A stretch of 64,000 bases of DNA, taken from NCBI RefSeq assembly GCF_009905735.1, contig NZ_JAAALE010000011.1, positions 62,001-126,000 on the forward strand, in the 5' to 3' direction. Origin of the DNA: Porphyrobacter sp. SLTP (GTDB lineage Bacteria > Pseudomonadota > Alphaproteobacteria > Sphingomonadales > Sphingomonadaceae). This document shows positions 10,062 through 19,457 of the stretch, piece by piece (the first letter of the stretch is position 1; each line of letters starts with the position of its first letter). Position numbers and translations under genes: made by a program. The notes beneath the pieces were generated by a model, which did not search any database, had not been told where the DNA came from, and was given only the letters and a program-made list of their open reading frames with translations.

Positions 10062-10127
10062 CCCGCCAGCGAGGCGGGTGCTATAGGTTTGCCAAAAAGT
10101 GTTAGGAGGCAGGCAGGCGAACCTGCC
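10062..10127 (-). other. Two mRNA hairpins between pufA and pufL
   Basis: On the minus-strand transcript, GGCAGG-UUCG-CCUGCC (10112-10127) is a six-pair stem closed by a UUCG tetraloop. CCCGCC-N5-GGCGGG (10062-10078) forms a second stem next to the pufL ribosome site. In Rhodobacter an intercistronic hairpin at this place stabilises the pufBA segment and sets the antenna to reaction-centre ratio; the same role here is inference from position. The second hairpin may also limit pufL translation. Confidence 0.7.
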
Positions 10128-10148
10128 CCCTCACATTTCAAGCAGGAA

Positions 10149-10343
10149 CTATCCCGCCGCCGGAGCTTCCGACGATTCGATAGCTGCCTGAGCCGGTGCG
10201 GGCGCGCCGGGAGCGCGCTCGAGCCAGTTGTAGCGATCCGTGCTGAGCAGGATGAAGTGGATGGTGAACGCCAACACGGCGAGACCAACATGGAGCGCGA
10301 CGAGGGCGCGACGGATGTCAAAGTAGAACCAAACTCTCCACAT
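10149..10343 (-). CDS. pufA: Light-harvesting 1 alpha polypeptide
   Basis: A 64-residue single-helix antenna protein. It starts MWRVWFYFDIRRALVALHVG and has the bacteriochlorophyll ligand His29 inside the membrane span, followed by STDRYNWLE at the membrane boundary. An Ala/Pro-rich C-terminal tail ends it. It lies 76 bp after pufB. The LH1 ring of alpha/beta pairs surrounds the reaction centre. Confidence 0.97.
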   Translation of the reverse strand: MWRVWFYFDIRRALVALHVGLAVLAFTIHFILLSTDRYNWLERAPGAPAPAQAAIESSEAPAAG

Positions 10344-10419
10344 GGGAAAATTCCTTTCGTTTACCGATCAGATATCTGCACGGCCTGCCGATTGCAGGCA
10401 GTGCGCAATCATGATGGAA

Positions 10420-10560
10420 TTAGAGCCAGGGCTTGTAGGCCCACATCAGGGCGTGAGCCACGAGCGCGATCACCACATAAAGGGTGAAGGTGCCCATGAA
10501 GCCCTTGTGGATTTCCTGAGCCTCTTCAGGCGTCAGGTGAGTTCCGATACGTTCGTTCAT
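10420..10560 (-). CDS. pufB: Light-harvesting 1 beta polypeptide
   Basis: This 46-residue antenna protein has the beta signature LTPEEAQEIHKGFM, His18, and the bacteriochlorophyll ligand His36 in LVAHALMWAYKPWL. The reading frame stays open upstream, but the ATG at 10560, with a GGAG sequence just before it, gives the family's normal N-terminus. It is the first puf structural gene; bchZ ends 171 bp upstream with no pufQ in between. Confidence 0.97.
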   Translation of the reverse strand: MNERIGTHLTPEEAQEIHKGFMGTFTLYVVIALVAHALMWAYKPWL

Positions 10561-10646
10561 CGGGTTTTCTCCGTTCAGTTGGGTTTGATTGAGAGCCCGA
10601 AAGCTCCCTTCGGCGTCCCCGCGTGATCCCCCACGTGGATTGGAGA

Positions 10647-10663
10647 GCCCCCTCGAAGGGGGC
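10647..10663 (-). other. Hairpin in the bchZ-pufB gap
   Basis: GCCCCC and GGGGGC pair around a five-base loop in the 171-bp gap between bchZ and pufB. No T-run follows on the minus strand, so it looks more like a processing or stability element at the 5' end of puf mRNA than a terminator. No PpsR box and no pufQ-like frame is visible in the gap. Confidence 0.45.
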
Positions 10664-10731
10664 ATGGGATTGTGCCGTCGCGGAAAGGCTCCGCATCAGC
10701 GACAAAGAGTTGGGAAGGGCGCGCATGATCA

Positions 10732-12192
10732 TCATGCTCCCGCTCCCTCAAGCAGTGCCTCGGCGAGGCAGTCTGCGGAAACTGTGGCGTGCCCGCGGCG
10801 CCGCGCGGTCCGTTCGGCCAGATCGCGCAGGCGTTTGGCCGCGGAAATCCGGACCAGCACGGGCTGGGCTTCAACCAGCTGGTCAAGCTTGGTCTTGGCA
10901 TCGTCGTCCCAGGCCAGTTGCGCTTCATTGCGCGTCGGTGTCGGGTCGACCTTGTCGAGCTCGGTACCAAGCGGGAGGATGTGGAACAGCGCGTCAAACA
11001 GCGCATTGCACACTTCCTGCACCAGATAGGTCGCGCCGGAATATCCCATGAAGGGCGTGCCGGTGTGGCGACGGATCGCCGCGCCGGGGAAGCTGGCGGG
11101 AATGAACTGCGTGCTCGGTCCGTAGCCGCTGCCTGACTTCTCAGCCAGATACATGCGTTCGTTGTAGCTGCCGAACATCACCAGCGGCGGGTTGCTGTGC
11201 AGGGATTCGCGCACAGCGTGGTTGTCGGTCTTCACCCCGGCGCAGCGTGAAGCCGCGATGGTGCAGGGCAGGCCCATGTCCCCTTCAAGGAACTGGCGGA
11301 TGCCGCGCGCATAGGTGTCATTGGCGACGATGCCGAAGCTCGCGGTGCCGAAGAAGTCCTGCGTCACCGAACGCCACAGATCCCACAAGGGCTTGATCGT
11401 GGTGTGCTTCTCGCGCTCGATGAAGGGTTCGGGATCAAGTCCGAGCTCGGCGCCCAGCGCGCGCAGGAACTTGGTGGTCTGGGTGAGGCCGATCGGAGCC
11501 TGGAAGTAGGGCCGTTCGAGCGTTTCGCACAGGTTGCGGCCAAACTCGCGGTACATGCAGACGTTCGCGTCGCTCGTGGCGAGGTCGCGGATATCGGCAA
11601 GGTGGCTGCCCAAGGGGAACACCGCGCCGACTTCTGCGCCGATGCCTTCGACAAGGCGGCGGATCTCGGCCAGATCGCTTGGCATGTTGAACATGCCATA
11701 GCTGGGGCCGATGATGTTGACGCGGGGCTTTTCCCCGTCCTTGCGCACGCGCTTTTCCGGCATCTTCTTGGGGCCGAATTCGGTCCACAGCCAGGTCAGC
11801 GCGCGGTCAGCCGATTGCCACTGATCTTCATCGATGGTGCGCGGCAGGAAGCGCTTGATATTGGTGCCTTCGGGCGTGACGCCGCCGCCGATCATCTCGG
11901 CGATAGAGCCAGTGACGACCACGCAGGGCAGTTCGGTGTCGAGCGCTTTCCACGCCCGCTTCATCGCGCCTTCGGTGCCGGTCTTGCCCAGCTCTTCCTC
12001 ACCCAAGCCGGTGACGACGATGGGGAGCTCATGCGGGGGCAGGGCGTCGGTGTAATGGAGGACGCTGGTGACAGGCAGGTTCTCGCAGCCCACCGGGCCG
12101 TCGATGATGACCTGTAAGCCCTTCACCGCAGTGAAGACGTAGGTAGCGCCCCAATATCCGCCCGCGCGATCATGGTCGAGGATCAGGGTCAT
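10732..12192 (-). CDS. bchZ: Chlorophyllide a reductase subunit Z
   Basis: This 486-residue nitrogenase-like subunit forms, with BchY, the catalytic half of chlorophyllide a reductase (COR), which reduces ring B of the chlorin to the bacteriochlorin. The N-terminus [15 protein letters not shown] and Cys36 in [11 protein letters not shown] are family features. Central [33 protein letters not shown] is typical of BchZ. Its start overlaps the bchY stop (ATGA). The C-terminal [15 protein letters not shown] region resembles the domain that follows the fold in BchB/BchZ. Confidence 0.96.
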   Translation of the reverse strand: MTLILDHDRAGGYWGATYVFTAVKGLQVIIDGPVGCENLPVTSVLHYTDALPPHELPIVVTGLGEEELGKTGTEGAMKRAWKALDTELPCVVVTGSIAEMIGGGVTPEGTNIKRFLPRTIDEDQWQSADRALTWLWTEFGPKKMPEKRVRKDGEKPRVNIIGPSYGMFNMPSDLAEIRRLVEGIGAEVGAVFPLGSHLADIRDLATSDANVCMYREFGRNLCETLERPYFQAPIGLTQTTKFLRALGAELGLDPEPFIEREKHTTIKPLWDLWRSVTQDFFGTASFGIVANDTYARGIRQFLEGDMGLPCTIAASRCAGVKTDNHAVRESLHSNPPLVMFGSYNERMYLAEKSGSGYGPSTQFIPASFPGAAIRRHTGTPFMGYSGATYLVQEVCNALFDALFHILPLGTELDKVDPTPTRNEAQLAWDDDAKTKLDQLVEAQPVLVRISAAKRLRDLAERTARRRGHATVSADCLAEALLEGAGA

Positions 12193-13739
12193 GAGCCGAT
12201 CGCCTCCGACGCCTTGCGCGCTGCTTCATTGAGGGCAGCGTATTTCTTGCGGAACTTGGGCCGGTCGACCGGGAGGTCTTCCCACACGCCGGCCGCATGT
12301 TCGGTGCCGACGCCTTCGAAGAAGTCGCGCATCGCATCGAAGCGCGCCTTGTTGCCCATCGCGGCGTTGATCACCGTGGCGAGGCTGCCAGCCCCTGCCG
12401 GACCCATCAGCGGACGGGCGGAGATGAGGTTGGTGAAATAGAGCGAAGGAATTGCGCGCGATTTGGCGTGTTGCACGACCGGCGTCGTACCAATGGCCAG
12501 ATCAGGGCGGTATTCATCGACTGCCGCAATGTCCTGTTCGAGGCTGGCGCGGAATTGCACATGGGCGCCGCGCGCTTCGAGCCATTCGCGGTCGGCATCC
12601 GACCATGTGGTGCGCGGGGTTGCGGTGCCCACGTAGGGCACTTCGGCGCCGCTTTCGATCAGCAGGCGGGCGACCAGCAGCTCGGAGCCCTCATAGCCCG
12701 AAACCGTGATCCGGCCCTTGATCGGCATGGCGGACAGCGCACCGCGGCAAGCGGCGATCATGGTGTTCTTGACCGCGTCGACCTTGTCCTGCGGCAGGCC
12801 CAGCGTGTCGCCGAGCGATTGCAGCCAGGCGGCAGTGCCATCAGCACCGACCGGAGCCGAACCGATAATCGGGCGTCCGGCCGCTTCGAATTCGCGGATG
12901 CTGGCGGTGTAGAAGGGGTGAATTGCGGCGACCACTGCGCAATCGAGCGCCGCATAAAGCTCGCGCCATTCGCGGGTCGGGACAACCGGGCCAGCCGCAA
13001 GGCCGAGCGGTGCGAGCATCTGTCCGATCACCACCGGATCAGCCGGGAACATTTCGCCCAGCAACGTCACTGTCGGCAGGTCAGACCGCTCACGCGGCGC
13101 AGCGACCGGGCCAGCGGCGACTTCTTCGCGGGCGTAGTTGAGCATGGCGCCTGCCAGCACGTCTTTTGCTTCGGCGTGGGTCGGAATGCCGAAACCCGGA
13201 ACGTCGATACCGATGATGCGGACGCCGTTGATCGCCTTGCCCAGCAGCCGCAGCGGCACGCCGCTGGCGGTGGGGACGCACAGGTTGGTGACAACAATCG
13301 CGTCGTAATTCTCAGGATCGGCGAGGCCTTCGACCGCTTCCTTGATGTCTTCGAACAGTTTGCCGGTGACCAGTGTTTCGCTGGAGAAGGGCACGTAGCC
13401 CACGGTCCGGCGCGCGCCGTAGAAGTGCGAGGTGAAGGTCAGGCCGTAAACACAGCAGGCCGAGCCTGACAGCACGGTCGCGGTGCGGCGCATCCGCAGG
13501 CCCACACGGAGGCTCCCGAAGGCGGGGCACATCGATTGCGGTTGATCATGCGGGCCCGCCTGCGGGTCGACCGGATAGTCGGCAGCGTAACGATCAAGCA
13601 CTTCGCTCTTGCCCGCCGAGCGTGCCGCTTCGCGCATCGTCTCTTTCGACGAGCAGGCACCGCCGCTGGCGACCGCGCCGGTATCGAGCTCGATCCGGTC
13701 AGGGGCGCGTGAGGCGTTGGGGGGGAAGGCATCGCTCAT
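12189..13739 (-). CDS. bchY: Chlorophyllide a reductase subunit Y
   Basis: At 516 residues this is the partner of BchZ in COR. Cys71 ([10 protein letters not shown]), Cys95/Cys96 ([10 protein letters not shown]) and Cys154 ([10 protein letters not shown]) lie where the family has its iron-sulfur ligands. The order bchX-bchY-bchZ is conserved; the gap after bchX is 4 bp and the bchZ start overlaps the bchY stop. The roughly 50-residue polar N-terminal extension is usual for BchY. Confidence 0.96.
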   Translation of the reverse strand: MSDAFPPNASRAPDRIELDTGAVASGGACSSKETMREAARSAGKSEVLDRYAADYPVDPQAGPHDQPQSMCPAFGSLRVGLRMRRTATVLSGSACCVYGLTFTSHFYGARRTVGYVPFSSETLVTGKLFEDIKEAVEGLADPENYDAIVVTNLCVPTASGVPLRLLGKAINGVRIIGIDVPGFGIPTHAEAKDVLAGAMLNYAREEVAAGPVAAPRERSDLPTVTLLGEMFPADPVVIGQMLAPLGLAAGPVVPTREWRELYAALDCAVVAAIHPFYTASIREFEAAGRPIIGSAPVGADGTAAWLQSLGDTLGLPQDKVDAVKNTMIAACRGALSAMPIKGRITVSGYEGSELLVARLLIESGAEVPYVGTATPRTTWSDADREWLEARGAHVQFRASLEQDIAAVDEYRPDLAIGTTPVVQHAKSRAIPSLYFTNLISARPLMGPAGAGSLATVINAAMGNKARFDAMRDFFEGVGTEHAAGVWEDLPVDRPKFRKKYAALNEAARKASEAIGS

Positions 13740-13743
13740 CGCA

Positions 13744-14748
13744 TCAAGCCTCGTCGTAGATCACTTCGAGGGTCGGGCGGGTTTCGTAGACACCGCCGCG
13801 CATGTCGGCCTGTGTGGCGGGGATGAGATCCACGTTGGCACCGGTCACGTCCGCGCTGAACAGGCCGAGCAGGCCGTCCTGCGTCAAAGGTGTCGGGCGC
13901 ACCGGGGGCGCTTCGGCGACATTGATGGCGAGGTCTTCAAACAGGCTCGCCCATTCGCCGCCGGGGATGCCGATGATCTGGTAGTTCGCGCTCTTGCGGC
14001 GGATGTCTTCGTTCGCCGGGATCGCAGTGAGCACCGGGATGCCGACCGCTTCGGCAAACGCGTGGGCTTCGCCCGTACCGTCATCCTTGTTGATGATCAT
14101 GCCGGCCACGCCGACATTGCCGCCCATCTTGCGGAAATATTCGACCGCCTGGCAGACATTGTTCGCCACGTAGAGGGATTGGAGGTCGTTCGATCCTACC
14201 ACGATCACCTTCTGGCACATGTCGCGGGCGATCGGCAGGCCGAAGCCGCCGCACACCACGTCGCCGAGGAAATCGAGCAACACGTAGTCAAAGCCCCAGT
14301 CGTGGAAGCCCAGCTTTTCAAGCAGCTCGAAGCCGTGGATGATCCCGCGACCGCCGCAACCGCGCCCGACTTCAGGCCCGCCGAGCTCCATCGCGAAGAC
14401 GCCGTCACGCTGGAAGCACACATCTTCGATGCGGACTTCTTCCCCGGCGGCCTTCTTCTTGGAAGAGGTTTCGATGATCGTCGGGCAGCTTTTGCCGCCA
14501 AACAGCAGGCTGGTGGTATCCGACTTGGGATCGCAACCGATCAGCAGCACGCGCTTGCCCTGCTGGGCCATCATGTAGCTGAGGTTGGAGAGCGCGAAGC
14601 TCTTGCCGCTGCCGCCCTTGCCGTAAATCGCAATGACCTGGGTTTCAGACTTCACTTCGCCGGTGTGCACCGGATCGGGTTCCATCCCCGCTTCTTCGCG
14701 CAGGGCAGCGACTTGATCTTCCAGGGTTCGGGTATCGAGCACAGACAT
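13744..14748 (-). CDS. bchX: Chlorophyllide a reductase iron protein subunit X
   Basis: A NifH-like ATPase of 334 residues that feeds electrons to BchYZ. It has the P-loop YGKGGSGKS at about 42-50, the GCDPKSDTT segment at 71-79, and Cys131 (CGGRG) and Cys166 (VVCGGFG), which hold the [4Fe-4S] cluster across the dimer. Two starts six bases apart are possible (14754 or 14748). The one at 14748 forms a TGATG with the bchC stop and gives [10 protein letters not shown], so it is preferred. The frame is open further upstream, but that part lies inside bchC. Confidence 0.97.
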   Translation of the reverse strand: MSVLDTRTLEDQVAALREEAGMEPDPVHTGEVKSETQVIAIYGKGGSGKSFALSNLSYMMAQQGKRVLLIGCDPKSDTTSLLFGGKSCPTIIETSSKKKAAGEEVRIEDVCFQRDGVFAMELGGPEVGRGCGGRGIIHGFELLEKLGFHDWGFDYVLLDFLGDVVCGGFGLPIARDMCQKVIVVGSNDLQSLYVANNVCQAVEYFRKMGGNVGVAGMIINKDDGTGEAHAFAEAVGIPVLTAIPANEDIRRKSANYQIIGIPGGEWASLFEDLAINVAEAPPVRPTPLTQDGLLGLFSADVTGANVDLIPATQADMRGGVYETRPTLEVIYDEA

Positions 14749-15695
14749 CAGCATTCGCTCCAATCGAGAACCATCTTTAGACAATCGGGGTCGGTGAAGG
14801 CCTGCGGATAGGCGTCGAGCGCCTCGCCTGCCGGTCGCCGGTTGGTGACGAGGCCCTTCAGATCGAGCCTCCCACATTCGATCAGTGCCCGCGTTTCGGC
14901 GAGGTCGCCGGGCTGCCATTCGGCGGCGACCCGGAAGTGCGCTTCACGCATGAAGGCAGCGGGGAAGGCGAAGCTCACCCGCTCGGAATAGAAGCCGGCC
15001 AGCACGATCTCGCCGCCCTTGGCCAGACGCATGACGAGATCGTCGATCAAGCCGGCGTCGCCGCTGGCATCATAGATCGCGTGATAATCGCGGCGGTCGT
15101 CCGTCGCCGGATCGATGGCGTTGTAGCCAACCGCGCCAAGGCGGCGGGCCGGGTTGGTTTCCCACACGGTCGGCGCCGTCCCACCCAAGGCCAGCGTTAG
15201 CCGGGCGAGCAGGCGGCCCAGCACACCGTGGCCAATGATGAGGTCAGGCAGCGCCTCGCGCCGGGCAAAGCCGCCCTTGATCGCGTGGAGTGCCGTGGCG
15301 GCCAGTGCGCACAGCACACCGGATTCGCCGAGATGTTCAGGAATGGGGAGCGCGCGCGCCGAAGGCACGATCACGCGCTTGGCCGTACCGCCAAACAATC
15401 CGCGCGCGTCGGTGTAGCAATTGGCGCCGGGTACAAACACCCAGTCGCCGATCCGGGCGCGGGCTTCGGGGCCAGCATCGACGATGCGGCCGACTGATTC
15501 GTAGCCAGGCACCAGCGGATAGCCGAGGCCGGGGAAGGGCGGCATGCGACCACTCCACAGCAACTTCTCGGTGCCGGTACTGATTCCGCTGAAGGCAATT
15601 TCGATAAGAACGTCTGCGGCTTCCACCGGCTTCATCTCGAGCGACCGAAGCGCAAGGCGCTCCGGAGCTTCAAGAATGACGGCCAGGGTATTCAT
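14748..15695 (-). CDS. bchC: 3-hydroxyethyl bacteriochlorophyllide a dehydrogenase
   Basis: This 315-residue medium-chain dehydrogenase oxidises the C3 hydroxyethyl group made by BchF to acetyl. It shows [34 protein letters not shown] near the N-terminus and a Rossmann motif [12 protein letters not shown] near residue 150. The classical structural-zinc cysteine cluster is missing, as is normal for BchC. The frame is open far upstream into crtF sequence, but the ATG at 15695 gives the expected N-terminus. It heads bchCXYZ-pufBALM, and a perfect PpsR box lies 103 bp upstream. Confidence 0.95.
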   Translation of the reverse strand: MNTLAVILEAPERLALRSLEMKPVEAADVLIEIAFSGISTGTEKLLWSGRMPPFPGLGYPLVPGYESVGRIVDAGPEARARIGDWVFVPGANCYTDARGLFGGTAKRVIVPSARALPIPEHLGESGVLCALAATALHAIKGGFARREALPDLIIGHGVLGRLLARLTLALGGTAPTVWETNPARRLGAVGYNAIDPATDDRRDYHAIYDASGDAGLIDDLVMRLAKGGEIVLAGFYSERVSFAFPAAFMREAHFRVAAEWQPGDLAETRALIECGRLDLKGLVTNRRPAGEALDAYPQAFTDPDCLKMVLDWSEC

Positions 15696-15774
15696 CGCTT
15701 CGTTCTCCCATTTTTCCGGATTCCGCAGCGCGAACGCCGACTCGAAAGTCCGAAAAAAACGTTCTCCCACCTGT

Positions 15775-15815
15775 TTGCTACGCCTTACAACATTGACTGT
15801 CAAACAACTTGGACA
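15775..15815 (-). promoter_or_regulatory. Perfect PpsR box overlapping a possible bchC promoter
   Basis: Positions 15798-15815 read TGTC-N10-GACA, a perfect palindromic PpsR operator. On the minus strand its last six bases are TTGACA (15798-15803), a consensus -35 hexamer. A weak -10 TAGCAA (15775-15780) follows exactly 17 nt later. Repression by occlusion of RNA polymerase is the natural reading, and this box would control the whole bchCXYZ-puf superoperon. It sits in the 128-bp gap after crtF. Confidence 0.75.
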
Positions 15816-15823
15816 ATTTATGC

Positions 15824-16948
15824 TCAGGCCCGGGCAATAATGATGCTTGCGTTGACCGGTTGTGCTGTCGCGACGACCCGAGCCGATGCGAACCCGGCTG
15901 CGTGCAGCATCGCGATGATCTCGGCGGGGCTGCGGGGCCGGCCTGAGCCCATCGCCCAGAGGTAGAGGCCGAAAAATGCCTCCCCCATCGGTTCTGCGCC
16001 GGGAATCTGCGCCATCGGCTCGGCAATCAGCAGCTGTGCGCCAGGGGCAAGACTGGTGCGGATATTGGCGAGCAGGCTTTGCGCGGGCGCGTCGTCGTGA
16101 TCGTGCAGGATCCGGATCAGCGAGACCATGTCGTAGCCTTGGGGCATGGAATCCTTGAAAAAATTCCCCGGATGGCCTGTCACGCGGCTCGCCCCAAGCG
16201 CTTCGCCGAGCAGCTTGGCGCCGGTCTCGGCCACTTCGGGCAGATCGAACAGACCGAGTGTGAGATGCGGCCAGGCGGCGCCGATATGGCGCAGGAACGC
16301 GCCATGCCCGCCGCCGACATCGAGCAGCCGCTCGACATCGCGGAAACCGACCGAGGCCAGCACTTCGTCGGCAACGAAATGCTGCGATGCGGCCATCAGC
16401 TGCGAATACTCCGCCGTATCCGTACCGCGCTCGCTCGCCCCGTGGAGTGCGCCTGCATAGGTCCAGAAGCGTGACAGCGCGGTGGGCTCCTGCCGATCGG
16501 CGCGCAGCAGGCCCAGCGGATCCGCGAGGTCGGCATAGAGCAGGCGGTGATGGCGCACCATCGCCTGAACGCCGGGATTGCTCGCGAATACAGCACCTTG
16601 CTCGCCGAGCATCCACTGGTCAGGCGCAGGCTCCTCGGACAGCATCAACGGGCGGCCAGCGCGCAGCAGGGTCAGCGCCGCGCTTTCTGACAGGTCGATC
16701 CGCGCGGCGATCGCGGCAGCGCTGAGCGGGCCGTCCTTCAATACATCGAACAGCCCGCTTTCGACAAAGGCGCGCAAGACCTGCGAATAGGCGAAGCCGG
16801 CGAGCAGATCGAAAGCGGCATCAGCGCGGGAGCGGGCGATCCATTTGATGATCGGCAGGCGCGCGGCCCAGTGCTGGAACTTCGGCGAGGCAAACACACG
16901 GTTGCGGCGCGTGACATATCCGACCTTGAATGCGGTCCATTTGCTCAC
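15824..16948 (-). CDS. crtF: Demethylspheroidene O-methyltransferase-like
   Basis: A 374-residue SAM-dependent O-methyltransferase that methylates the C1-hydroxyl of acyclic carotenoids in the spheroidene/spirilloxanthin branch. The N-terminal dimerisation/winged-helix part ([21 protein letters not shown]) is followed by the SAM motif [12 protein letters not shown] near residue 210 and the catalytic-region RILHDHDD near 285. It is transcribed toward bchC and divergent from crtD, with a perfect PpsR box between. Its exact substrate depends on which carotenoid this organism makes. Confidence 0.92.
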   Translation of the reverse strand: MSKWTAFKVGYVTRRNRVFASPKFQHWAARLPIIKWIARSRADAAFDLLAGFAYSQVLRAFVESGLFDVLKDGPLSAAAIAARIDLSESAALTLLRAGRPLMLSEEPAPDQWMLGEQGAVFASNPGVQAMVRHHRLLYADLADPLGLLRADRQEPTALSRFWTYAGALHGASERGTDTAEYSQLMAASQHFVADEVLASVGFRDVERLLDVGGGHGAFLRHIGAAWPHLTLGLFDLPEVAETGAKLLGEALGASRVTGHPGNFFKDSMPQGYDMVSLIRILHDHDDAPAQSLLANIRTSLAPGAQLLIAEPMAQIPGAEPMGEAFFGLYLWAMGSGRPRSPAEIIAMLHAAGFASARVVATAQPVNASIIIARA

Positions 16949-16972
16949 TGTCGGGATGTTTCATTGGCCATA

Positions 16973-16990
16973 TGTCTAAATAATTGGACA
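16973..16990. promoter_or_regulatory. Perfect PpsR box in the crtF/crtD divergent region
   Basis: TGTC-N10-GACA, perfect palindromic ends with an AT-rich centre, lies midway in the 94-bp gap between the divergent crtF and crtD starts. One PpsR tetramer here could repress both carotenoid units. I do not see a well-spaced -35/-10 pair on either strand. Confidence 0.75.
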
Positions 16991-17042
16991 GACACGCGCG
17001 TAAGGTCAATGATAATCGCCGGGTTGACGGGAGCTGAGACAG

Positions 17043-18605
17043 GTGGACGCGCGAGTCGTCGTGATCGGGGCAGGGATAGGCGGGCTGACCAGCGCCGCCT
17101 TGCTTGCGGCGCGCGGGGCCGATGTGACCGTCCTCGAAAAAGAGGCCTGGGTCGGCGGCAAGGCGCGCCGCGTCGCAGTCGACGGGGCCGCCATTGACGG
17201 CGGGCCGACCGTCTTCACCTATCGCGACGTGTTCGACGAGGTCTTTGCCGCCTGCGGCACAGCTTTGGAGGATCATGTCACCGTCAACCGCGCCGAAGTG
17301 ATCGCGCGCCATGCGTGGGATGATAGCGGCCACCTCGATCTCTATGCCGACCGCGACCGCAGCATCGACGCCGTGGGTGCTTTCGCCGGGGCGGAGGCCG
17401 CGCGCGGCTATCGCAGCTTCACGGAAGAGGCGGCGCGCATCTTCGCAGTGCTTGAAGACCCGTTCCTGCGCGGCGACAAGGCGTCGACCCCGCTGCCGAT
17501 GATGTGGCGGATCGGACCGTGGAAGCTGGGCGATATGCTCGCGATGCGGCCGTTCGACGGGATGTGGAACGCGCTGGAAGGCCATTTCAAGGACCCGCGC
17601 CTCCAGCAATTGTTCGGACGCTATGCCACCTATTGCGGATCATCCCCCTTTGCCGCGCCCGCCACACTGATGCTGATCGCGCATGTCGAGGCGCGCGGGG
17701 TGTGGCTGATTGAGGGCGGGATCCACGCTCTGGCCAAGGCGATCGCAGGCCTTGCCGAAAGACACGGCGCGCGGGTGCGGATCAATGCGGCGGTTGCTGA
17801 AGTGCTGACCGCCAACGGGCGCACCAGCGGCGTCAGGCTCGCCTCGGGCGAGGTCATTCCGGCCGATATCGTGATCTGTAACGGCGATCCGGGCGCGCTT
17901 GCCACCGGACGCTTCGGGCAAGACGCCACGTGCGCGGTGCCGGCGATTCCGCGGGCGAAGCGCTCGCTCTCCGCGCTCGTGTGGTATGCCCATGCGGAGA
18001 CCAGCGGCTTCGACCTCACCCACCACAATGTCTTTTTCTCGCGCGACTACGCCCGCGAGTTCCGCGAGATCGGCCTAGGCGGCACGCCGTCAGAGCCGAC
18101 CGTCTATGTCTGCGCCATCGACCGCGGCGCCAGCGAACATGCGCCGCGCCCACAGGGCCGCGAACGGATCCAGATCATCGTCAACGCCCCCGCCAACGGA
18201 GACGTCCACGACTATACCCCCGAGGAGAGAGCCCGATGCACGCAAGCCATGATGGCCACGCTGAAACGCTGCGGCCTGCAGCTGGAGGAGTCCATGCCGC
18301 ATCAGCTCATGACCCCTCAGGACTGGGAGGGCCTGTTCCCGGCCACGGGCGGCGCCCTCTATGGCAGAGCGTCGCACGGCTGGGCGGCCTCTTTCCAGCG
18401 GCAGGGGCCCCGGACCCGTCTGCCCGGTCTTTATTGCACGGGCGGGGCGACCCACCCGGCAGCTGGGGTGCCCATGGCAGCCTTGTCCGGGCAGCTGGCA
18501 GCGCGGGTCATCGCGAAGGACCTCGCTTCAATGAGGACATCCCGCCCGGTGGCTATTCCTGGTGGTATGTCGACGCGATCAGTGACGACGGGCAGCACGG
18601 GCTGA
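17043..18605 (+). CDS. crtD: Hydroxycarotenoid 3,4-desaturase
   Basis: This 520-residue FAD-dependent phytoene-desaturase-family enzyme has the dinucleotide motif GAGIGG (9-14), AIDGGPTVFTYRDVFDEVF near residue 55, and the C-terminal GLYCTGGATHPAAGVPMA flavin-binding signature. CrtD introduces the 3,4 double bond in 1-hydroxylated acyclic carotenoids. CrtD is favoured over CrtI because of the DGGPTVFT motif and the pairing with crtC. The start is GTG at 17043. The last ~55 codons overlap the crtC frame; the final ~25 residues (RTSRPVAIPGG onward) look like read-through into crtC coding sequence. Confidence 0.9.
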   Translation: MDARVVVIGAGIGGLTSAALLAARGADVTVLEKEAWVGGKARRVAVDGAAIDGGPTVFTYRDVFDEVFAACGTALEDHVTVNRAEVIARHAWDDSGHLDLYADRDRSIDAVGAFAGAEAARGYRSFTEEAARIFAVLEDPFLRGDKASTPLPMMWRIGPWKLGDMLAMRPFDGMWNALEGHFKDPRLQQLFGRYATYCGSSPFAAPATLMLIAHVEARGVWLIEGGIHALAKAIAGLAERHGARVRINAAVAEVLTANGRTSGVRLASGEVIPADIVICNGDPGALATGRFGQDATCAVPAIPRAKRSLSALVWYAHAETSGFDLTHHNVFFSRDYAREFREIGLGGTPSEPTVYVCAIDRGASEHAPRPQGRERIQIIVNAPANGDVHDYTPEERARCTQAMMATLKRCGLQLEESMPHQLMTPQDWEGLFPATGGALYGRASHGWAASFQRQGPRTRLPGLYCTGGATHPAAGVPMAALSGQLAARVIAKDLASMRTSRPVAIPGGMSTRSVTTGSTG

Positions 18606-19444
18606 CGATCATCGCGTTCCTCGGGAGCGTGTTTTCACCCTATTACAAGCGCTCCGGGCGGGGCGATCCGCTTGATCACGCCTCGCTCAATGTCGCGCTC
18701 TATGGCCCGCAGCACCGCTGGGTGATGACCGAGCGTGGGCGCGGCGCGGTGGAGCGTGACGCCAGCAATCTCGTCATCGGGCCGAGCTCCGTGCGCTGGG
18801 ATGGTGAGGCGCTGACGATCGACATTGTCGAGGGTGACACCCGCCTGTTCGTCCCGTGGCAGCGCCCGGTGCGCGGACGCGTGCGGGTGTTCCCCGAGGC
18901 GCTCAACCGCACCGCCTTCGCGCTCGACGGGGCCGAGAGCCACATCTGGCACTGCCTTGCTCCGCGCGCACGGATCGAAGTGGAGATGAGCTCGCCCGGC
19001 ATTTCGTGGAGCGGCAAGGCCTATCTCGATCACAATCGCGGCGCAGAGCCGCTCGAGACAGGCTTCAACACCTGGCACTGGTCGCGCGCGCACCTGAACG
19101 AAGGGGCATTGGTGTGCTACGAAGGCGAGCGCGGTGATGGTTCGCTGTTTGCCAGCGCCTTGCGGTTCGGCGCGGATGGTGTGCCCGAGCCGGTCGATCT
19201 GCCGCCCATCGCCCAATTGCCGCCGAGCAAGTGGCGGGTCGATCGCCGCACCCGCTCGGACATCGGCGTCGCTGAAGTGCGCCGCACGTGGGAGGATACG
19301 CCGTTCTACGCCCGCTCCGAACTCGCGTCGCGCTTTGCGGGCGAAGAGGTGGTGGCGGTGCAGGAGAGCCTCGATATGCGGCGGTTTTCTTCGCCGCTCG
19401 TGCAGTTCATGCTGCCCTATCGGATGCCGCGGAGGGCCCGTTAA
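18434..19444 (+). CDS. crtC: Acyclic carotenoid 1,2-hydratase
   Basis: CrtC hydrates the terminal double bond of neurosporene/lycopene-type carotenoids. The family block DIPPGGYSWWYVDAISDDG and IIAFLGSVFSPYYKRSGR opens the conserved part, with FNTWHWSRAHL and RVDRRTRSD further on. The start is unclear. The only start codon in frame close to the conserved block is a TTG at 18434, inside crtD, giving 336 residues; the next ATG upstream (18236) would add about 66 residues of out-of-phase crtD sequence. The long overlap implies coupling to crtD translation. It converges on the PAP2-type gene. Confidence 0.85.
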   Translation: MHGRGDPPGSWGAHGSLVRAAGSAGHREGPRFNEDIPPGGYSWWYVDAISDDGQHGLTIIAFLGSVFSPYYKRSGRGDPLDHASLNVALYGPQHRWVMTERGRGAVERDASNLVIGPSSVRWDGEALTIDIVEGDTRLFVPWQRPVRGRVRVFPEALNRTAFALDGAESHIWHCLAPRARIEVEMSSPGISWSGKAYLDHNRGAEPLETGFNTWHWSRAHLNEGALVCYEGERGDGSLFASALRFGADGVPEPVDLPPIAQLPPSKWRVDRRTRSDIGVAEVRRTWEDTPFYARSELASRFAGEEVVAVQESLDMRRFSSPLVQFMLPYRMPRRAR

Positions 19445-19457
19445 GCCGGGAGCTTGG

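Noticed and set aside
10526..10735. Possible pufQ-like frame before pufB
   Set aside because: The product has no hydrophobic helix or PufQ character and overlaps bchZ.
12297..14811. Two long plus-strand open frames opposite bchY and bchX
   Set aside because: Both overlap certain genes completely and show no domain.
14748..16616. bchC frame extended upstream to 622 codons
   Set aside because: The extra part is out-of-frame crtF sequence; the ATG at 15695 gives the BchC family N-terminus.
16951..16968. Second PpsR box next to the crtF/crtD site
   Set aside because: It has a TGTC left half, but the right half (ATTG) does not match GACA.
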